From assembly GCF_036250755.1 (NCBI RefSeq), contig NZ_CP109583.1, positions 6,549,501 through 6,613,500 on the forward strand: a stretch of DNA of 64,000 bases, read 5' to 3'. Positions 32,964 to 43,000 of the stretch are shown in pieces. Below the pieces are notes generated by a model. That model was not told where the DNA came from. It saw nothing but the letters and a program-made list of their open reading frames with translations, and ran no database searches. Source of the stretch: Streptomyces uncialis (GTDB taxonomy: Bacteria; Actinomycetota; Actinomycetes; Streptomycetales; Streptomycetaceae). The translations under genes were made by a program, and so were the position numbers. How positions within the stretch are numbered: position 1 is the stretch's first letter; each line of letters begins with the position of its first letter.

Positions 32964-34142
32964 TCAGCCGCCGGGGGCCCGCTCCGCGACCTCCGCGACG
33001 ACACAGCTCAGATGGTCCGGCGCCCCCGCCTCGTACGCCCGCGCACGCAGCTCGCGCACCGCCGCGGCCGGGTCCGGGGCCGCCACGAGCACGCTCCGCA
33101 GCCGCTCCCCGGGGACCACCGCCGACAGTCCGTCCGAGCACAGCAGATAGCGGTCGCCCGGCCGGGTGTCGTGCAGCCGGATGTCCGGTACACCGTGCCC
33201 GCCGGAGCCCGTCAGCGCCCGCAGCAGCAGCGACCGCCCCGGATGCGACCGCGCCTCCTCCTCGGTGAGCCGGCCCTCCTCGACCAGCGAACCCGTCACG
33301 GTGTGGTCCTCCGTGACGAGGAACAGCTCACCGTCGCGCAGGACATGCGCCCGGGAGTCCCCGATATGGACGAGCGCCAGCCGCGAGGCGGTCCACAGCA
33401 GCGCGGTCAGCGTCGTCCCGACCTCCGCCCGGCCCGCCGCCCCGGCCGTCCGCACGGCGACCTCGCGTACCGCGCGGGCCGCCCGCGCGACCGCGTCCTC
33501 CAGGGCGTTCAGTACGTCGCCCGGGTCCAGTGTCCCGCCGTCCAGGGCCTTCAGCGCCTCGACGGCCGCGGCGCTCGCGGGCGCCCCGCCCGGCCCGAAG
33601 CCGTCCGCGACGGCCAGCAGCCGGGTGCCCGCGTGGACGGCGTCCTGGTTGCCGGGACGCACCAGGCCCCCGTCCGACAGGGCCGCGCAGCGCAGTTCCA
33701 GGGTCATGACAGGCTCCTTCGGTCGTAAGGGTGCGGAGAGCTGGTCGACGAGGAACTCCGCGAGGTCCCGACGGGCCGAGGTCTCCGCCTCCACCTCGGC
33801 CCAGTACCGCCGCACCGCCTGTGCCGCGCGTGGCGGCGCCAGGGCCGTCACCTCACGGATACGGGCCAGCGGCATCCCCAGCCTGCGCAGCCACGCCACC
33901 AGACGGGCCCGCTCCAACTGGTCCGGCGAGTAGAAGCGGTAGCCCGACCGGGGGTCCACCCGGGCCGGACGCAGCAGGTCCAGCTCGTCGTACAGCCGCA
34001 GGGCCTTCGGCGACAGCCGGGCGGCCCGCGCGAACGCGCCGATGGTCAGCGAGGCACCGGCCCCCGGGCCGTCCCCGCCGCCGTCCCCGCCGCCCGTGCC
34101 CTCGCCGCCCGTGCCCTCGCCGTCCGGGAACCCGCCGTTCAT
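32964..34142 (-). CDS. MerR-type regulator fused to a PP2C phosphatase
   Basis: The protein has 392 residues. After a Gly-rich leader (~30 residues) comes a MerR HTH (LTIGAFARAARLSPKALRLY, VDPRSGYRFYSPDQLERARL) and a short helix. From residue ~145 there is a complete PP2C domain: SDGGLVRPGNQDAV, LLAVADGFG, LALVHIGDSRAHVLRDGEL, RYLLCSDGLS, and APDHLSCVVAEV. The metal-binding Asp residues are present, so phosphatase activity is expected. The fusion suggests a DNA-binding protein whose output or partner is set by dephosphorylation. The start at 34142 has AGGAGCGGGG upstream. It is divergent from the ATP-grasp gene. Confidence 0.87.
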   Translation of the reverse strand: MNGGFPDGEGTGGEGTGGGDGGGDGPGAGASLTIGAFARAARLSPKALRLYDELDLLRPARVDPRSGYRFYSPDQLERARLVAWLRRLGMPLARIREVTALAPPRAAQAVRRYWAEVEAETSARRDLAEFLVDQLSAPLRPKEPVMTLELRCAALSDGGLVRPGNQDAVHAGTRLLAVADGFGPGGAPASAAAVEALKALDGGTLDPGDVLNALEDAVARAARAVREVAVRTAGAAGRAEVGTTLTALLWTASRLALVHIGDSRAHVLRDGELFLVTEDHTVTGSLVEEGRLTEEEARSHPGRSLLLRALTGSGGHGVPDIRLHDTRPGDRYLLCSDGLSAVVPGERLRSVLVAAPDPAAAVRELRARAYEAGAPDHLSCVVAEVAERAPGG

Positions 34143-34279
34143 GACCGCCCACCCCGCTCCTCGTCCTGTCCCCGATCCTGGGGCTTGACCGAGGGGCAAG
34201 GTAAAGCGTGGTGTCCCGGACATCCGGAGAGTTACCCTGCGTCCGGTCCGTCCGTCCGCCTTCCACCAGGAGCTCCGCC

Positions 34280-35164
34280 GTGTCCCGCACCCCCAGGATC
34301 GCCCTGGTCACCTACCGTCCCCGCCCCGGCGGGGTGACCGATCCCGACCTCCCGGCGATGCTCGACGCGCTGACCGCGGCGGGCGCGGCCGGACAGGCGG
34401 TGGCGTGGGACGACCCCGGGGCCGACTGGGCCTCCTTCGACCTCGCCGTGGTCCGCTCCACCTGGGACTACACGCAGCGGGTCACCGAGTTCCTCGCCTG
34501 GGCCGACCGCTGCGCCACGCTGACCCGGCTGGTCAACCCCGCGCCGGTGCTCCGCTGGAACAGCGACAAGCGCTACCTGGACGACCTCGCCCGCGCGGAC
34601 GTGCCCGTGGTCCCCACCCGCTTCGTCCCGCCCGGCGCGGAACCCGGCTTCCCCGACGGTCCGTTCGTCGTCAAGCCCACCTGGGGCGCGGGCGCGCGGT
34701 ACGCGGCGCGGTACGAGGACGGCGGCGCGGGGGCCGTGCGGCGGGCCCGGGAGCAGGTCTCGCGGATGCACGCGGAAGGGCTCACCGCGATGGTCCAGCC
34801 CTATATGCGGGCCATCGAGACGACCGGGGAGCGGGCCCTGGTCCATATCGGGGGGACCTTCCACCACGCGATACGGAAGGGGGCCGTCCTGGAGGCCGGG
34901 GCGGCCTTCGACGCGGCCAAGACCGCGCATCCCGGGGTGCGGGGGTGGACGCCGGGCCCGGCGGAGCTGGCGGTGGCGCGGCGGGCGCTGGCGGCTGTCC
35001 CCCTCTCGGGGGCGCCTGTCTACGCTCGGGTGGATCTCGTCGACGGGGACGACGGGGTGCCCCGGGTCATGGAGCTGGAGCTGATCGAGCCGAACCTGTT
35101 CCTCGGCCTCCACCCCGAGACGGCGTCGGCCCTGGCGAAGTCCCTCACGGGGTGCGTCGCCTGA
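34280..35164 (+). CDS. ATP-grasp domain protein
   Basis: The protein has 294 residues. It shows ATP-grasp features: FVVKPTWGAGARYAARYE (nucleotide-binding Lys region), GLTAMVQPYMRAIETTGERA, and the metal-binding end VMELELIEPNLFLGLHPETA with acidic residues and Asn. The N-terminal part (RIALVTYRPRPGG, DLAVVRSTWDYTQR) is like the cyanophycin/glutathione-synthetase-related orphans of Streptomyces that ligate a carboxylate to an amine. The substrate is unknown. The GTG at 34280 follows AGGAG. Confidence 0.82.
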   Translation: MSRTPRIALVTYRPRPGGVTDPDLPAMLDALTAAGAAGQAVAWDDPGADWASFDLAVVRSTWDYTQRVTEFLAWADRCATLTRLVNPAPVLRWNSDKRYLDDLARADVPVVPTRFVPPGAEPGFPDGPFVVKPTWGAGARYAARYEDGGAGAVRRAREQVSRMHAEGLTAMVQPYMRAIETTGERALVHIGGTFHHAIRKGAVLEAGAAFDAAKTAHPGVRGWTPGPAELAVARRALAAVPLSGAPVYARVDLVDGDDGVPRVMELELIEPNLFLGLHPETASALAKSLTGCVA

Positions 35165-36101
35165 GGTCCGCCGTGGCCGGCCCACTTGTTCCTGTACGGG
35201 AGTTCCCGCGGGTCGCCTTCGCTTGCGCTTCCTAGGTCTGTCCGGCTGGGCGTACTTCGTTCGTGTGCCGTCGTTCGTGGGGTGCGCAGTTCCCCGCGCC
35301 CCTGGATGCTGCCCCTTCGGGTTTGTTCGTCGGGTGCGGGTCGGCCCTCGTTTTCGCGCAGTTCCCCGCGCCCCTTTGGGGCGCGTCCGGCCGGTTCTTG
35401 GGGTCGGTGCCGGTCGGGATTCTCCGTCCTCGCTCCAACGCGCTCGGTACGACGTGTCCTTGCCGGACTGAAGAGCATCGGAGTCTGCGGGCAGAGATTC
35501 CCGCCCACCCCCTCCCGCAGCAGCGCGACTGCGAGAGGAGGGTGGTTCGACCCCGCCCGGCCCGGAGCCTGACCACACCCGCAGACTGAGAACAGCCCCA
35601 GGTAGGCGCCCCTTCAGGGGCGCGGGGAACTGCGCAAAGACGAGAACCGGCCCGCACTCGACGGACAACACCAGCCAGGCAGCGCCCCGACAGGGGCGCG
35701 GGGAACTGCGCGAAACCACCGAGCGACGGCACCGGAAACAAGTACGCCCACCCGGACAAACCTCAGAAGCGCAAGCGAAGGCGACCCGCGGGGAACTGCG
35801 CGAGCAACCAAGGACCACCCGCAGCCGAACGGGAACCGTAAGGGGCGCGACCTCAGGGGCGCGGGGAACTGCGCGAAACCACCGAGCGACGGCACAGGAA
35901 ACAAGTACGCCCAGCACACGAAACCCAGGGGCGCGAGGAACTGCGCACCCCACGAGCGACGGCACCGGAACAAGCGCGCCCACCCGGACGGACCTCACAA
36001 GCGCAAGCGAAGGCGACCCGCGGGGAACTGCGCACCCACGAACGACCTGTGCGGGAACAAGTGCGCCCAGCACAGGAACCCAAGGGGTACCAGGGGAAGG
36101 G
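35165..36101. repeat. Large inverted composite repeat element
   Basis: There is no gene in ~940 bp. On the left, two reverse cores (35284-35302, 35356-35374); on the right, four forward cores (35617-35635, 35693-35711, 35856-35874, 35928-35946 with one change) plus partial ones near 35788 and 36017, spaced ~72-76 bp where adjacent. Flanking strings are also inverted (for example GTGCCGTCG on the left against CGACGGCAC on the right). Between them a ~140-bp block (about 35398-35543) recurs at 53258-53403 and contains CTGCGGG...CCCGCAG. Confidence 0.75.
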
Positions 36102-36683
36102 TCACCCGGGGGAGATCCGCTGGAGGAGGCCCCACGTGAACTCCGCTGTGTACGCATAGGGCGCACCGCTCGCGGTGAACGCCAGTCCCCACCGCCCGGG
36201 CGCCGACCCCTGCAAAGGCCGCGCCGGCGGGAACGCCGAGGCGACCTCGTCGACGGTCACCGACCAGGGCACGAGGTCACCGACCCCCCGCAGCACGGGC
36301 CCCGCACACCCCGGCGCCCGTACGAGCCACTCGTTCCACACCGCCCCACCGGGCCCCGTCAGCACCTCGAACCGCAGGTCCGGCCACAACGGCACCGGCC
36401 ACAGCAGCGCCTCGCACTCCAGGTCCCCGACCCGCCGGGCGGACCGCGACTCGGGCGGCCCCAGCACCGACCGGTAACGCCCGGCGGCCCCCCGCCCCCG
36501 CGGGGACCGGGACATCGCCTGCCACCGCCGGTTCGCCTCGCGCATCTCCGTGACGGACACCCCGAGCGTCCGTCGCGCGTCCGCCACCAGATCCGGTTGG
36601 TGGTCGGCCATCCTCCGCAGCAGCACCAGCTGGAACTCCAGCGGACCGAACGGGGCACCGGGCACGGACGGGGTACGGGGCAT
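36102..36683 (-). CDS. Hypothetical protein at the end of the glycan operon
   Basis: The protein has 193 residues and was not recognised. It begins MPRTPSVPGAPFGPLEFQ, with a helical N-terminal part (LVLLRRMADHQPDLVADARR) and a beta-rich C-terminal half (ECEALLWPVPLWPDLRFEVL, WGLAFTASGAPYAYTAEFTW). It has no signal peptide or membrane segment. It is the last gene on the strand, 35 bp after the Trm112-like stop, so it is probably co-transcribed, but its link to the glycan pathway is only positional. The composite repeat element starts immediately after its stop. Confidence 0.7.
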   Translation of the reverse strand: MPRTPSVPGAPFGPLEFQLVLLRRMADHQPDLVADARRTLGVSVTEMREANRRWQAMSRSPRGRGAAGRYRSVLGPPESRSARRVGDLECEALLWPVPLWPDLRFEVLTGPGGAVWNEWLVRAPGCAGPVLRGVGDLVPWSVTVDEVASAFPPARPLQGSAPGRWGLAFTASGAPYAYTAEFTWGLLQRISPG

Positions 36684-36718
36684 GTCCCCATCGTGCCGCA
36701 CCGGCGCCGGGGAACCGC

Positions 36719-36949
36719 TCAGCCGTCCGCCGGGGCCCCGGCCGTGAACCGCTCGTGCTCCGCGTCCGTCACCGCCGTCCCCGATGCGGGCAGCAACTGC
36801 GGCACCCCGTCCACCACCGGGTACAGCCGCCGCAGCCGCGGGTTGTACAGGGCCGTCCCGGGGGCGCCCCCCTCGGGACCGACCAGACGCAGCGCGCCCT
36901 TGTCCAGCGGGCACACGAGAAGGTCGAGCAGCGGATCGTCAGGACTCAT
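36719..36949 (-). CDS. Trm112-like (UPF0434/YcaR type) protein
   Basis: The protein has 76 residues. It contains LLDLLVCPLDKGALRLV and a C-terminal LRRLYPVVDGVPQLLP, the hallmark of the Trm112/YcaR family; the second Cys pair of zinc-binding members is absent. Trm112 proteins activate methyltransferases in other organisms. Here two methyltransferases are encoded in the same operon, so a helper role is possible (inference). The ATG at 36949 has AAGGAG ~11 nt upstream and follows the preceding stop by 5 bp. Confidence 0.85.
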   Translation of the reverse strand: MSPDDPLLDLLVCPLDKGALRLVGPEGGAPGTALYNPRLRRLYPVVDGVPQLLPASGTAVTDAEHERFTAGAPADG

Positions 36950-36954
36950 GGGGG

Positions 36955-37917
36955 TCAGCTCCTTGCGGTCGGACACGGCGGGGTCGGGGTCGGGACGGCG
37001 GGACGGTCGGGTACGGCGGGACCGGGCGGGGAGTCGTGCTTCGGCATCGCGAGGAGGACCGACACCGCGAGGACCGTCCCCGCGACCCGCAACGCGAGCC
37101 GTACCGGATCACCGGGCAGCGCCTCACCGAACGCGAGGGTCCCGAGGACGGCCGAGAACACACAGGACACCGTGGTGCACACGGGCACGATCAGGGACGC
37201 CCGGCAGCGCTGGAGCGCCGCCTGCGACATGATCAGCCCGAACACCCCGGTGCACAGCAGCAGATAGGGATACGGCGAGCCGAGCAGCCCGAGCAGCGCC
37301 CCGCCCGGTGCCCGCGCGAGGTCCGGCAGATGCCCGGAGACCCCTTTGATCGCCAGCGAGCTGACCCCGTAGAGCAGCCCGACGGCGACCCCGTACTCGA
37401 CACCGGCCGTCGGCATCCGGTGCCGCCGTCCGGCCCGCCGTTCGGTCACCGCGTACAGCCCGAGGCCCGCCGCGAGCGTGGGCACGCACACCAGCAGGAT
37501 CACCCCGGCCGGGGCCCCCGCGCCCACCGCCTCCGCCGACCCGGCGCCGTGCGGCAGCGACAGCACGACCATCAGCAGCGCCAGCAGGATCGCCCCGATC
37601 GCGTACCGCTCACGCCCCGAGGTCTCCTCACCGAGGACCCGCGACGACAGCAGCAGGAGCAGTACGAGCCCCGACACGAAGATGCCCTGCGCGGCGGCGA
37701 TCGGCAGCGTCCGGTACACGGCGAGCTGCGCGCCGAACCCGGCGGCCAGCGCCAGCGCGCCGCCGATCCACAGCGGACTGCGCAGCACCAGCCACAGCAG
37801 CCGCACCGGTTCGCGCACACTCACCGCGGGCAGCCGCGCGAGCGCCCGTTTCTCCAGCACGAACCCGGTGCTGTAGAGCACGTTCGCGAGCAGCGCGGCG
37901 GCCACCCCCCACCCCAC
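36955..37917 (-). CDS. EamA/DMT-type membrane protein
   Basis: The protein has 320 residues with about nine to ten hydrophobic segments (for example WGVAAALLANVLYSTGFVLE, GIFVSGLVLLLLLSSRVLG, YPYLLLCTGVFGLIMSQAAL) and the internal repeat of drug/metabolite-type transporters. The C terminus is a Pro-rich tail. The GTG at 37917 lies 2 bp after the methyltransferase stop, so translation is coupled. In this operon it could move a lipid-linked or small glycan precursor across the membrane; that is inferred from context only. Confidence 0.82.
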   Translation of the reverse strand: MGWGVAAALLANVLYSTGFVLEKRALARLPAVSVREPVRLLWLVLRSPLWIGGALALAAGFGAQLAVYRTLPIAAAQGIFVSGLVLLLLLSSRVLGEETSGRERYAIGAILLALLMVVLSLPHGAGSAEAVGAGAPAGVILLVCVPTLAAGLGLYAVTERRAGRRHRMPTAGVEYGVAVGLLYGVSSLAIKGVSGHLPDLARAPGGALLGLLGSPYPYLLLCTGVFGLIMSQAALQRCRASLIVPVCTTVSCVFSAVLGTLAFGEALPGDPVRLALRVAGTVLAVSVLLAMPKHDSPPGPAVPDRPAVPTPTPPCPTARS

Positions 37918-37919
37918 GG

Positions 37920-38711
37920 CTACGTCCTTCGCGCGTGCAGCAGCAGGATCGAGGAGAGGGACGGCGCCGCGCAGGCCAGCCGGTCCAGGCCGCGCAGCGG
38001 ACGCGGCACCCCGTGGAACGGGGCGCCCGCGAGCCGGACCACCTCGAAACCGGACGCCGCGACGAACTCCCGCAGCGCGCGTGCCGTGTAGAGCCGCAGA
38101 TGACCGACGACCTCCCGGCCGGGCCGCCCATGGATGCCCCGCAGGCTGACCTCGGAGAACACGGGCTGCACCCCCGCGAGGAGCAGCGCCCGGTTGTACC
38201 AGGCGGCCAGGTTCGGGGTGGACAGCATCAGATGCCCGCCGGGCCGCAGCACCCGGCGCAGCTCGTCCAGGGCGCTGTCGGGGTCGACGAGGTGCTCGAT
38301 GACCTCGCTGAACAGCACGGCGTCCGCCGAGCCGGAGCGCAGCGGCAGCCCCCCGTCGGTGAGTTCGCCGCGTACGACGTCCGTGAGGTGGGCGCGGGCC
38401 CGGCGCAGCGCGTCCTGCGACCAGTCGACGCCGATGACCCGGTGCCCGGCCAGCAGCGGCGCCGCGGTCCGCGCCGCGGTGCCGTCGCCGCAGCCCACGT
38501 CCAGGACCACGGCCGGGCGTCCGGCGGCGGGGCCGAGGGCGGCGGCCAGCATCCGCGCCTGCCGCAGACTGCGGGCGTCCCCCGACGCGACGGGCACCCC
38601 CGGGTCCTCGTAGAAGTCCCGCAGTCCGCGCGGCGCGCTGCCGTCCCCGCCCCGTCCGTCGTCCGCCGCCCGGTCACCGGTCCCCGTGCCGTCCCGCGTG
38701 GTCCGTGTCAT
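37920..38711 (-). CDS. Class I SAM-dependent methyltransferase
   Basis: The protein has 263 residues. Motif I VVLDVGCGDGTAARTAAPLL, motif II GVDWSQDALRRARAHL, and post-motif RVLRPGGHLMLSTPNL define a Methyltransf_11/25-type enzyme. The N-terminal ~30 residues are disordered. The C-terminal segment (RLYTARALREFVAASGFEVV) is the usual cap of glycan or lipid methyltransferases. The ATG overlaps the upstream stop (ATGA). The acceptor is unknown. Confidence 0.88.
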   Translation of the reverse strand: MTRTTRDGTGTGDRAADDGRGGDGSAPRGLRDFYEDPGVPVASGDARSLRQARMLAAALGPAAGRPAVVLDVGCGDGTAARTAAPLLAGHRVIGVDWSQDALRRARAHLTDVVRGELTDGGLPLRSGSADAVLFSEVIEHLVDPDSALDELRRVLRPGGHLMLSTPNLAAWYNRALLLAGVQPVFSEVSLRGIHGRPGREVVGHLRLYTARALREFVAASGFEVVRLAGAPFHGVPRPLRGLDRLACAAPSLSSILLLHARRT

Positions 38712-40096
38712 CGGGTCCCCTCCCGCGCCCCGTCCCCGGCCACCGGGGGCCGGGTCAGGTCCAGATACCGCTCGAACAGTTCCCGCAGCCGCGCGCCGTC
38801 CGCGTCCCCGAGCAGCGCCGTCGACCAGCGCAGCACCACATGCAGCCGTCCGGCGGTGGAGGCGACGGTCACCGTGAACCCCCGGGGCATCCGCGCGGGC
38901 GCGGAGATCCACAGCGCGTCGGACCGGCCGGCGTCACCGAAGTCCAGCGGGTAGGGCACCCGTCCGATGTTGCTCACCAGGGTGGTGGACATCCAGGGCG
39001 TCAGCGCGCGGCGCAGCAGCCGGGTGACGGCCGCCCGCCAGAGCACCGGGAGCACCGGCGCGGTCAGCAGCGTCGCCCCGCGCCCGAGTTGCGGCCGCTC
39101 CGCCGCCTTCAGCGCGCGGGTACGGTCCGCGGTCCGCGTCAGCAGTCCGCGCACCGCCGCCGGGTGCCACTCGTCGCCGCCCCAGGCGGCGGGCCGCAGT
39201 TCCGCGGCGGTGAACGGCACCTCGACCAGCCGGGTGCCGTTCCCGATCGGCATCCCGGGCCCGCGCGGCCGGTCGTCCACCGGCATGGTGATCCGCACCG
39301 GGCGCGGCCGTTCCCCCCGCGTCCGGTTCCAGTGCGCCACGGTGAGCGCGGTGGCCACCATCAGCTGGTCGTTCACGGTGTACGGGGCGCCGGGCGGGCG
39401 GCGCGGGACATCGAGGTCGAGGACGAGCATCCCGTTGCCGGGGCCGGACGCCCCGGCGGGCCGGGCCGGGGTGCCGGGGGCCAGCCGGGCGGGCCGCGCC
39501 CAGGGGGAGGGGCCCGGCGCCGGGTCGGCCGGGCCCGGCCCGGGGGCGTGCCGGGCCGGGACGGGCGGGGACGACGCGTCGTCACCGGCGCCGCCGTACA
39601 GCCCGGCGGCGGTCGCGAGGACACGGATACCGGCCGGACCGTCCAGCGCGGTGTGGTTGAGCGTCAGGAAGAGCACCGTCCCGCCGGGCCGCGCGGGGTC
39701 CTCGACCGCCTCCAGCCGGATCGGCGGGGACGCCGACAGCGGGGGTGCCGTCGCGAGGGCACGGGCCCTCGCCCGCTCCAGCGCGCCGGGTCCCGGCGCG
39801 GGGAACGTCACCACCTCCGTGTCGGGACCGTCCGTCAGCTCCCAGTTGTAGCGCCGCCGGTACCAGGGGCCCGGCGCCTCCCGCATCAAGGCGCGCGGGT
39901 GGCGCCGCAGGGCCTCGCCGAACGCCCGCCGCAGCCGTTCCGGGTCGGGCCGCCCCGGCAGCCGCACCTCGATATGGACGGTGTCCGGCTCCGTCTTGTG
40001 GACGCAGTGCCGCGACACCTCGTCGACGACGGGGAAGGGCACCCGGACCGGGCCCGCCGGTGCGGCGGGCCGGGCCGGGCCGTCCACAGCGGTCAC
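38708..40096 (-). CDS. Condensation/PapA-type acyltransferase-like protein
   Basis: The protein has 462 residues. It carries the HxxxDG catalytic motif in TLNHTALDGPAG and the later TPWMSTTLVSNIGRVPYPLDF segment, which resembles the DFG-like region of condensation, WS/DGAT and PapA acyltransferases. A Pro/Gly-rich insert (~195-245) splits the two lobes. Such enzymes ester- or amide-link acyl groups; in this operon acylation of a glycan or glycolipid is plausible. The start GTG at 40096 overlaps the AftD-like stop (GTGA). Confidence 0.8.
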   Translation of the reverse strand: MTAVDGPARPAAPAGPVRVPFPVVDEVSRHCVHKTEPDTVHIEVRLPGRPDPERLRRAFGEALRRHPRALMREAPGPWYRRRYNWELTDGPDTEVVTFPAPGPGALERARARALATAPPLSASPPIRLEAVEDPARPGGTVLFLTLNHTALDGPAGIRVLATAAGLYGGAGDDASSPPVPARHAPGPGPADPAPGPSPWARPARLAPGTPARPAGASGPGNGMLVLDLDVPRRPPGAPYTVNDQLMVATALTVAHWNRTRGERPRPVRITMPVDDRPRGPGMPIGNGTRLVEVPFTAAELRPAAWGGDEWHPAAVRGLLTRTADRTRALKAAERPQLGRGATLLTAPVLPVLWRAAVTRLLRRALTPWMSTTLVSNIGRVPYPLDFGDAGRSDALWISAPARMPRGFTVTVASTAGRLHVVLRWSTALLGDADGARLRELFERYLDLTRPPVAGDGAREGTR

Positions 40097-43000
40097 CGAG
40101 CGCCCCCGCCCGCGTCCCGTGCCCCGGAGCCGGGCCCCCGCGCGGTGACGGTCCGCCCGTCCCGGCCGTCCTGCCCGGCCGTACGCTTCGCCTCGTCCGG
40201 CCCGTCCGCCCCGTCCGCTCGACCCGCCCCGGACGTTCCCGCAGGTGCGGCAGGTGCGGCAGGTGCGGCAGGTGCGGCAGGTGCGGTCGGAGCCGCGTCC
40301 GAACCTGCGGGGACGGCCGAAGCGGAACCCTGACCGGCAGGACCGGCAGGACGCGCGGTCGGCGTCCCCGCCGGCGCGGGCTGCACCGCGGGCGCCCCGT
40401 ACGGCTGCGCCGGAAGCACCGCCGTACCCGTGGGACCGGCCGCCGCCGGACCGGCGGTACGGCGGCGGTGTCCGCCGCCGCCCCCGCCGACCGTCACCAG
40501 CGACGCGAACAGCGCGATCAGCGCCAGCACCTGCGCGAGCGGGCCGAACGACCCCTCGCCCGCCGCCGGAGCCTCGCCCGCGCCGGTCGCCGCCACGACA
40601 CCCGCGGCCGTCATCGATACGAACGCGATCGGCACCAGCAGGGTGTGACGGCGCAGCGCGAGTACCGCCAGGAACGGGACGAGCAGGGCGAACCAGCCCG
40701 CGATCACCACGGCCACCAGGGTCAGCGCGACCGTGCCGAGAAGGGTCCCCGGACCGTTCACCGCCGCCGACGGGCCGTGCGGGTTCTCCTCCTGGCGGCG
40801 CCACAGCACCAGACCGACCAGACCGAGCAGCGCGGCGAACCCGACGACCAGCCCGATCTCGTACGTCCGCGCGGGCTCGTAACTCAGGGTGACCTTGCCG
40901 CCCTCGCCCTCGGGGACGCGGAAGCCCTGCTGCCAGCCGTCGAGCCGGACCGAGGTCAGCTCCTTGCCGTCGAGGGTCGCCTTCCAGCCCTCGTTGACGT
41001 TCTCGTACGTCGTCAGGTACGACTCCGCGCCGGAGCCGACGGTGAGCTGACGGCGGTCGCCGAGCCAGTCGTCGACCTTCAGCTCACGTGTGGCCGTCGC
41101 GGGTGCGGCGGCCTCGCCCCGGGTGAGGGTCGCCGCGGTGACGGCCAGCGGACCCTCGTCGCCCGCCTCCAGGGTGTGCGTGCCCGTGCCGAGTGTGAGT
41201 TCCGCGTCCGGCTCGTCCCGCTGGCACAGCGTCACGTCGACGGGCCGCCGTTCCACCAGGTCCTGGACGACGCCCTTGGCGCTCGTCGCGTGGAGGACCC
41301 CGTCGATCGCGACCGCCGGACCCTCGCCGCACTCCAGGGTGAAGCTCCGCCCGTCGGACGGCCGTTCGGTGCGGTAGCCGTCGGGCTCCAGCGCGGGGAC
41401 GGTGATCTCCGTCAGGCCGACCGGCAGCCGCAGATCGTCACCGGCGACCGGGTTGTGCAGGGTGACCTCGGAGGTGGCGGTCACCCTGATCTCCAGCTCA
41501 TCGGTGGTGATCGGGTCGAAACGCACCCAGCCGTTGTCGTCCACGTTCGCGATCGCCGCGCCGTCCGGCGAACTGATCTCGACCTTCGTCGGGCGGGCCG
41601 ACAGGCCGCCCGCGCCGGTCAGCACCAGCCGGTCCACCGGCCGCTTGTCCCGCCAGGCCAGCCGGACCACCGGCTCGTCCCCGGCGATCCACGCGGTCGT
41701 CAGATCCCCGTCGGTGAGATTGCGCGCCGACAGCTGCGCGCCGAGGCGCGCGGTGGAGGCGGCCGTCGCGACGACCTGGTTGCGGGGCCGCTCGGTGCCC
41801 GCCCCGTACAGCAGCTTGTCCAGCGCCTCACCGGGGACCGGCACCGCGCTCATCCTGACCTGGTGCGCCCCGCCGTCGGAGGTGGTGAAGGAGCGGTGCA
41901 GCCCCGACTCCGTACCGGCGGGGGACAGCCCGCCCGGGTCGGCCGTCCGGTGCAGCGACACCGTCTCGGCGCCCGCGCGGGTGGCGTTCTCGGCGTCCGT
42001 GGGCAGCTTCAGCATCCGGGTCACCGACACATCCGGGATCTCGATCTCCGAGAAACCGGCACCGGTCAGCCCGGGGCCGCCCGACTCGGTCTCCACGATC
42101 GTGATCCTCAGCCAGTCCGTCCCACCCGGCGGGGACTTGATGTCCTGGGGCTTCCCGTTGGCGCGCAGCGGACTCGTCTCGCTGCCGCGCTCGGTCTCCA
42201 CCCGCACCTTCGTCGGCGCGGCCCGGGTCCCGTTCTGCGGCAGCGGGGTGACCGTCAGCGAGGACGGCATCTCCGTCGTTCCCTCGAACGCGATCCGCAG
42301 CCACTCACCGGCCGCGTCCCCCGAGGTGCCCACGGCCCACGCGGTGTCCGGGTTCCCGTCGAACGCGTTCACCGGGTCGTACTGCGGCAGATGGAACAGC
42401 CAGTTGCCGCTGGACGACGCGGTCACCGCGCGGGCGCCCCGCAGTTCGGCGACCGTCTGATGCCGGACACCGCTCTTCGGCAGGATCTGGTGCGGCTCGT
42501 CACCCGGGTCCTGCACACTCCCGGAGTGGTTCCGCTCGTCCTCGGTGTACGTGTACGAGGTGTTGGTGTTCACCAGGCCGAAGCGGGTGTCGGCGCGCCG
42601 CAGCCCGTCCCCGACCACCTGGAGCGCGGGCTTGTCGACGCCCGGGTGCCCGTCACCGGTCAGGACCGTCGGACGGTCGCGCAGCGACGGGTCGCCCGAC
42701 AGCGGCAGCAGCGTCTCCGGTCCGCCGGACACCACGGCCGTGTCGGCGGCGGCGTAGATCCCCGCCTGGCCGGGCCGCTTCGTACCGGCCGCCGGCTCGT
42801 AGATCTCCACCGCGCGCTGCTGGGCGAACAGCCCCTCGACCTGGAGGGGGGTGTCGTCCGCGATCCGCCCGCCGGTCATCACCGGGCCGAAGCCCTCGAC
42901 GCGCTCGTACCCGGACTGCTCCAGGGTCCGCTTCACCGTCGTCGTCGGGACGTATCCGATCTGGTCGGGGTCCAGGTCGTTGCGGACGACGACATGGTGC

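Noticed and set aside
35600..36060. CRISPR array suggested by regularly spaced ~20-bp repeats
   Set aside because: Cores are in both orientations, 'spacers' are related to each other, spacing is ~72-76 bp, and no cas gene is present.
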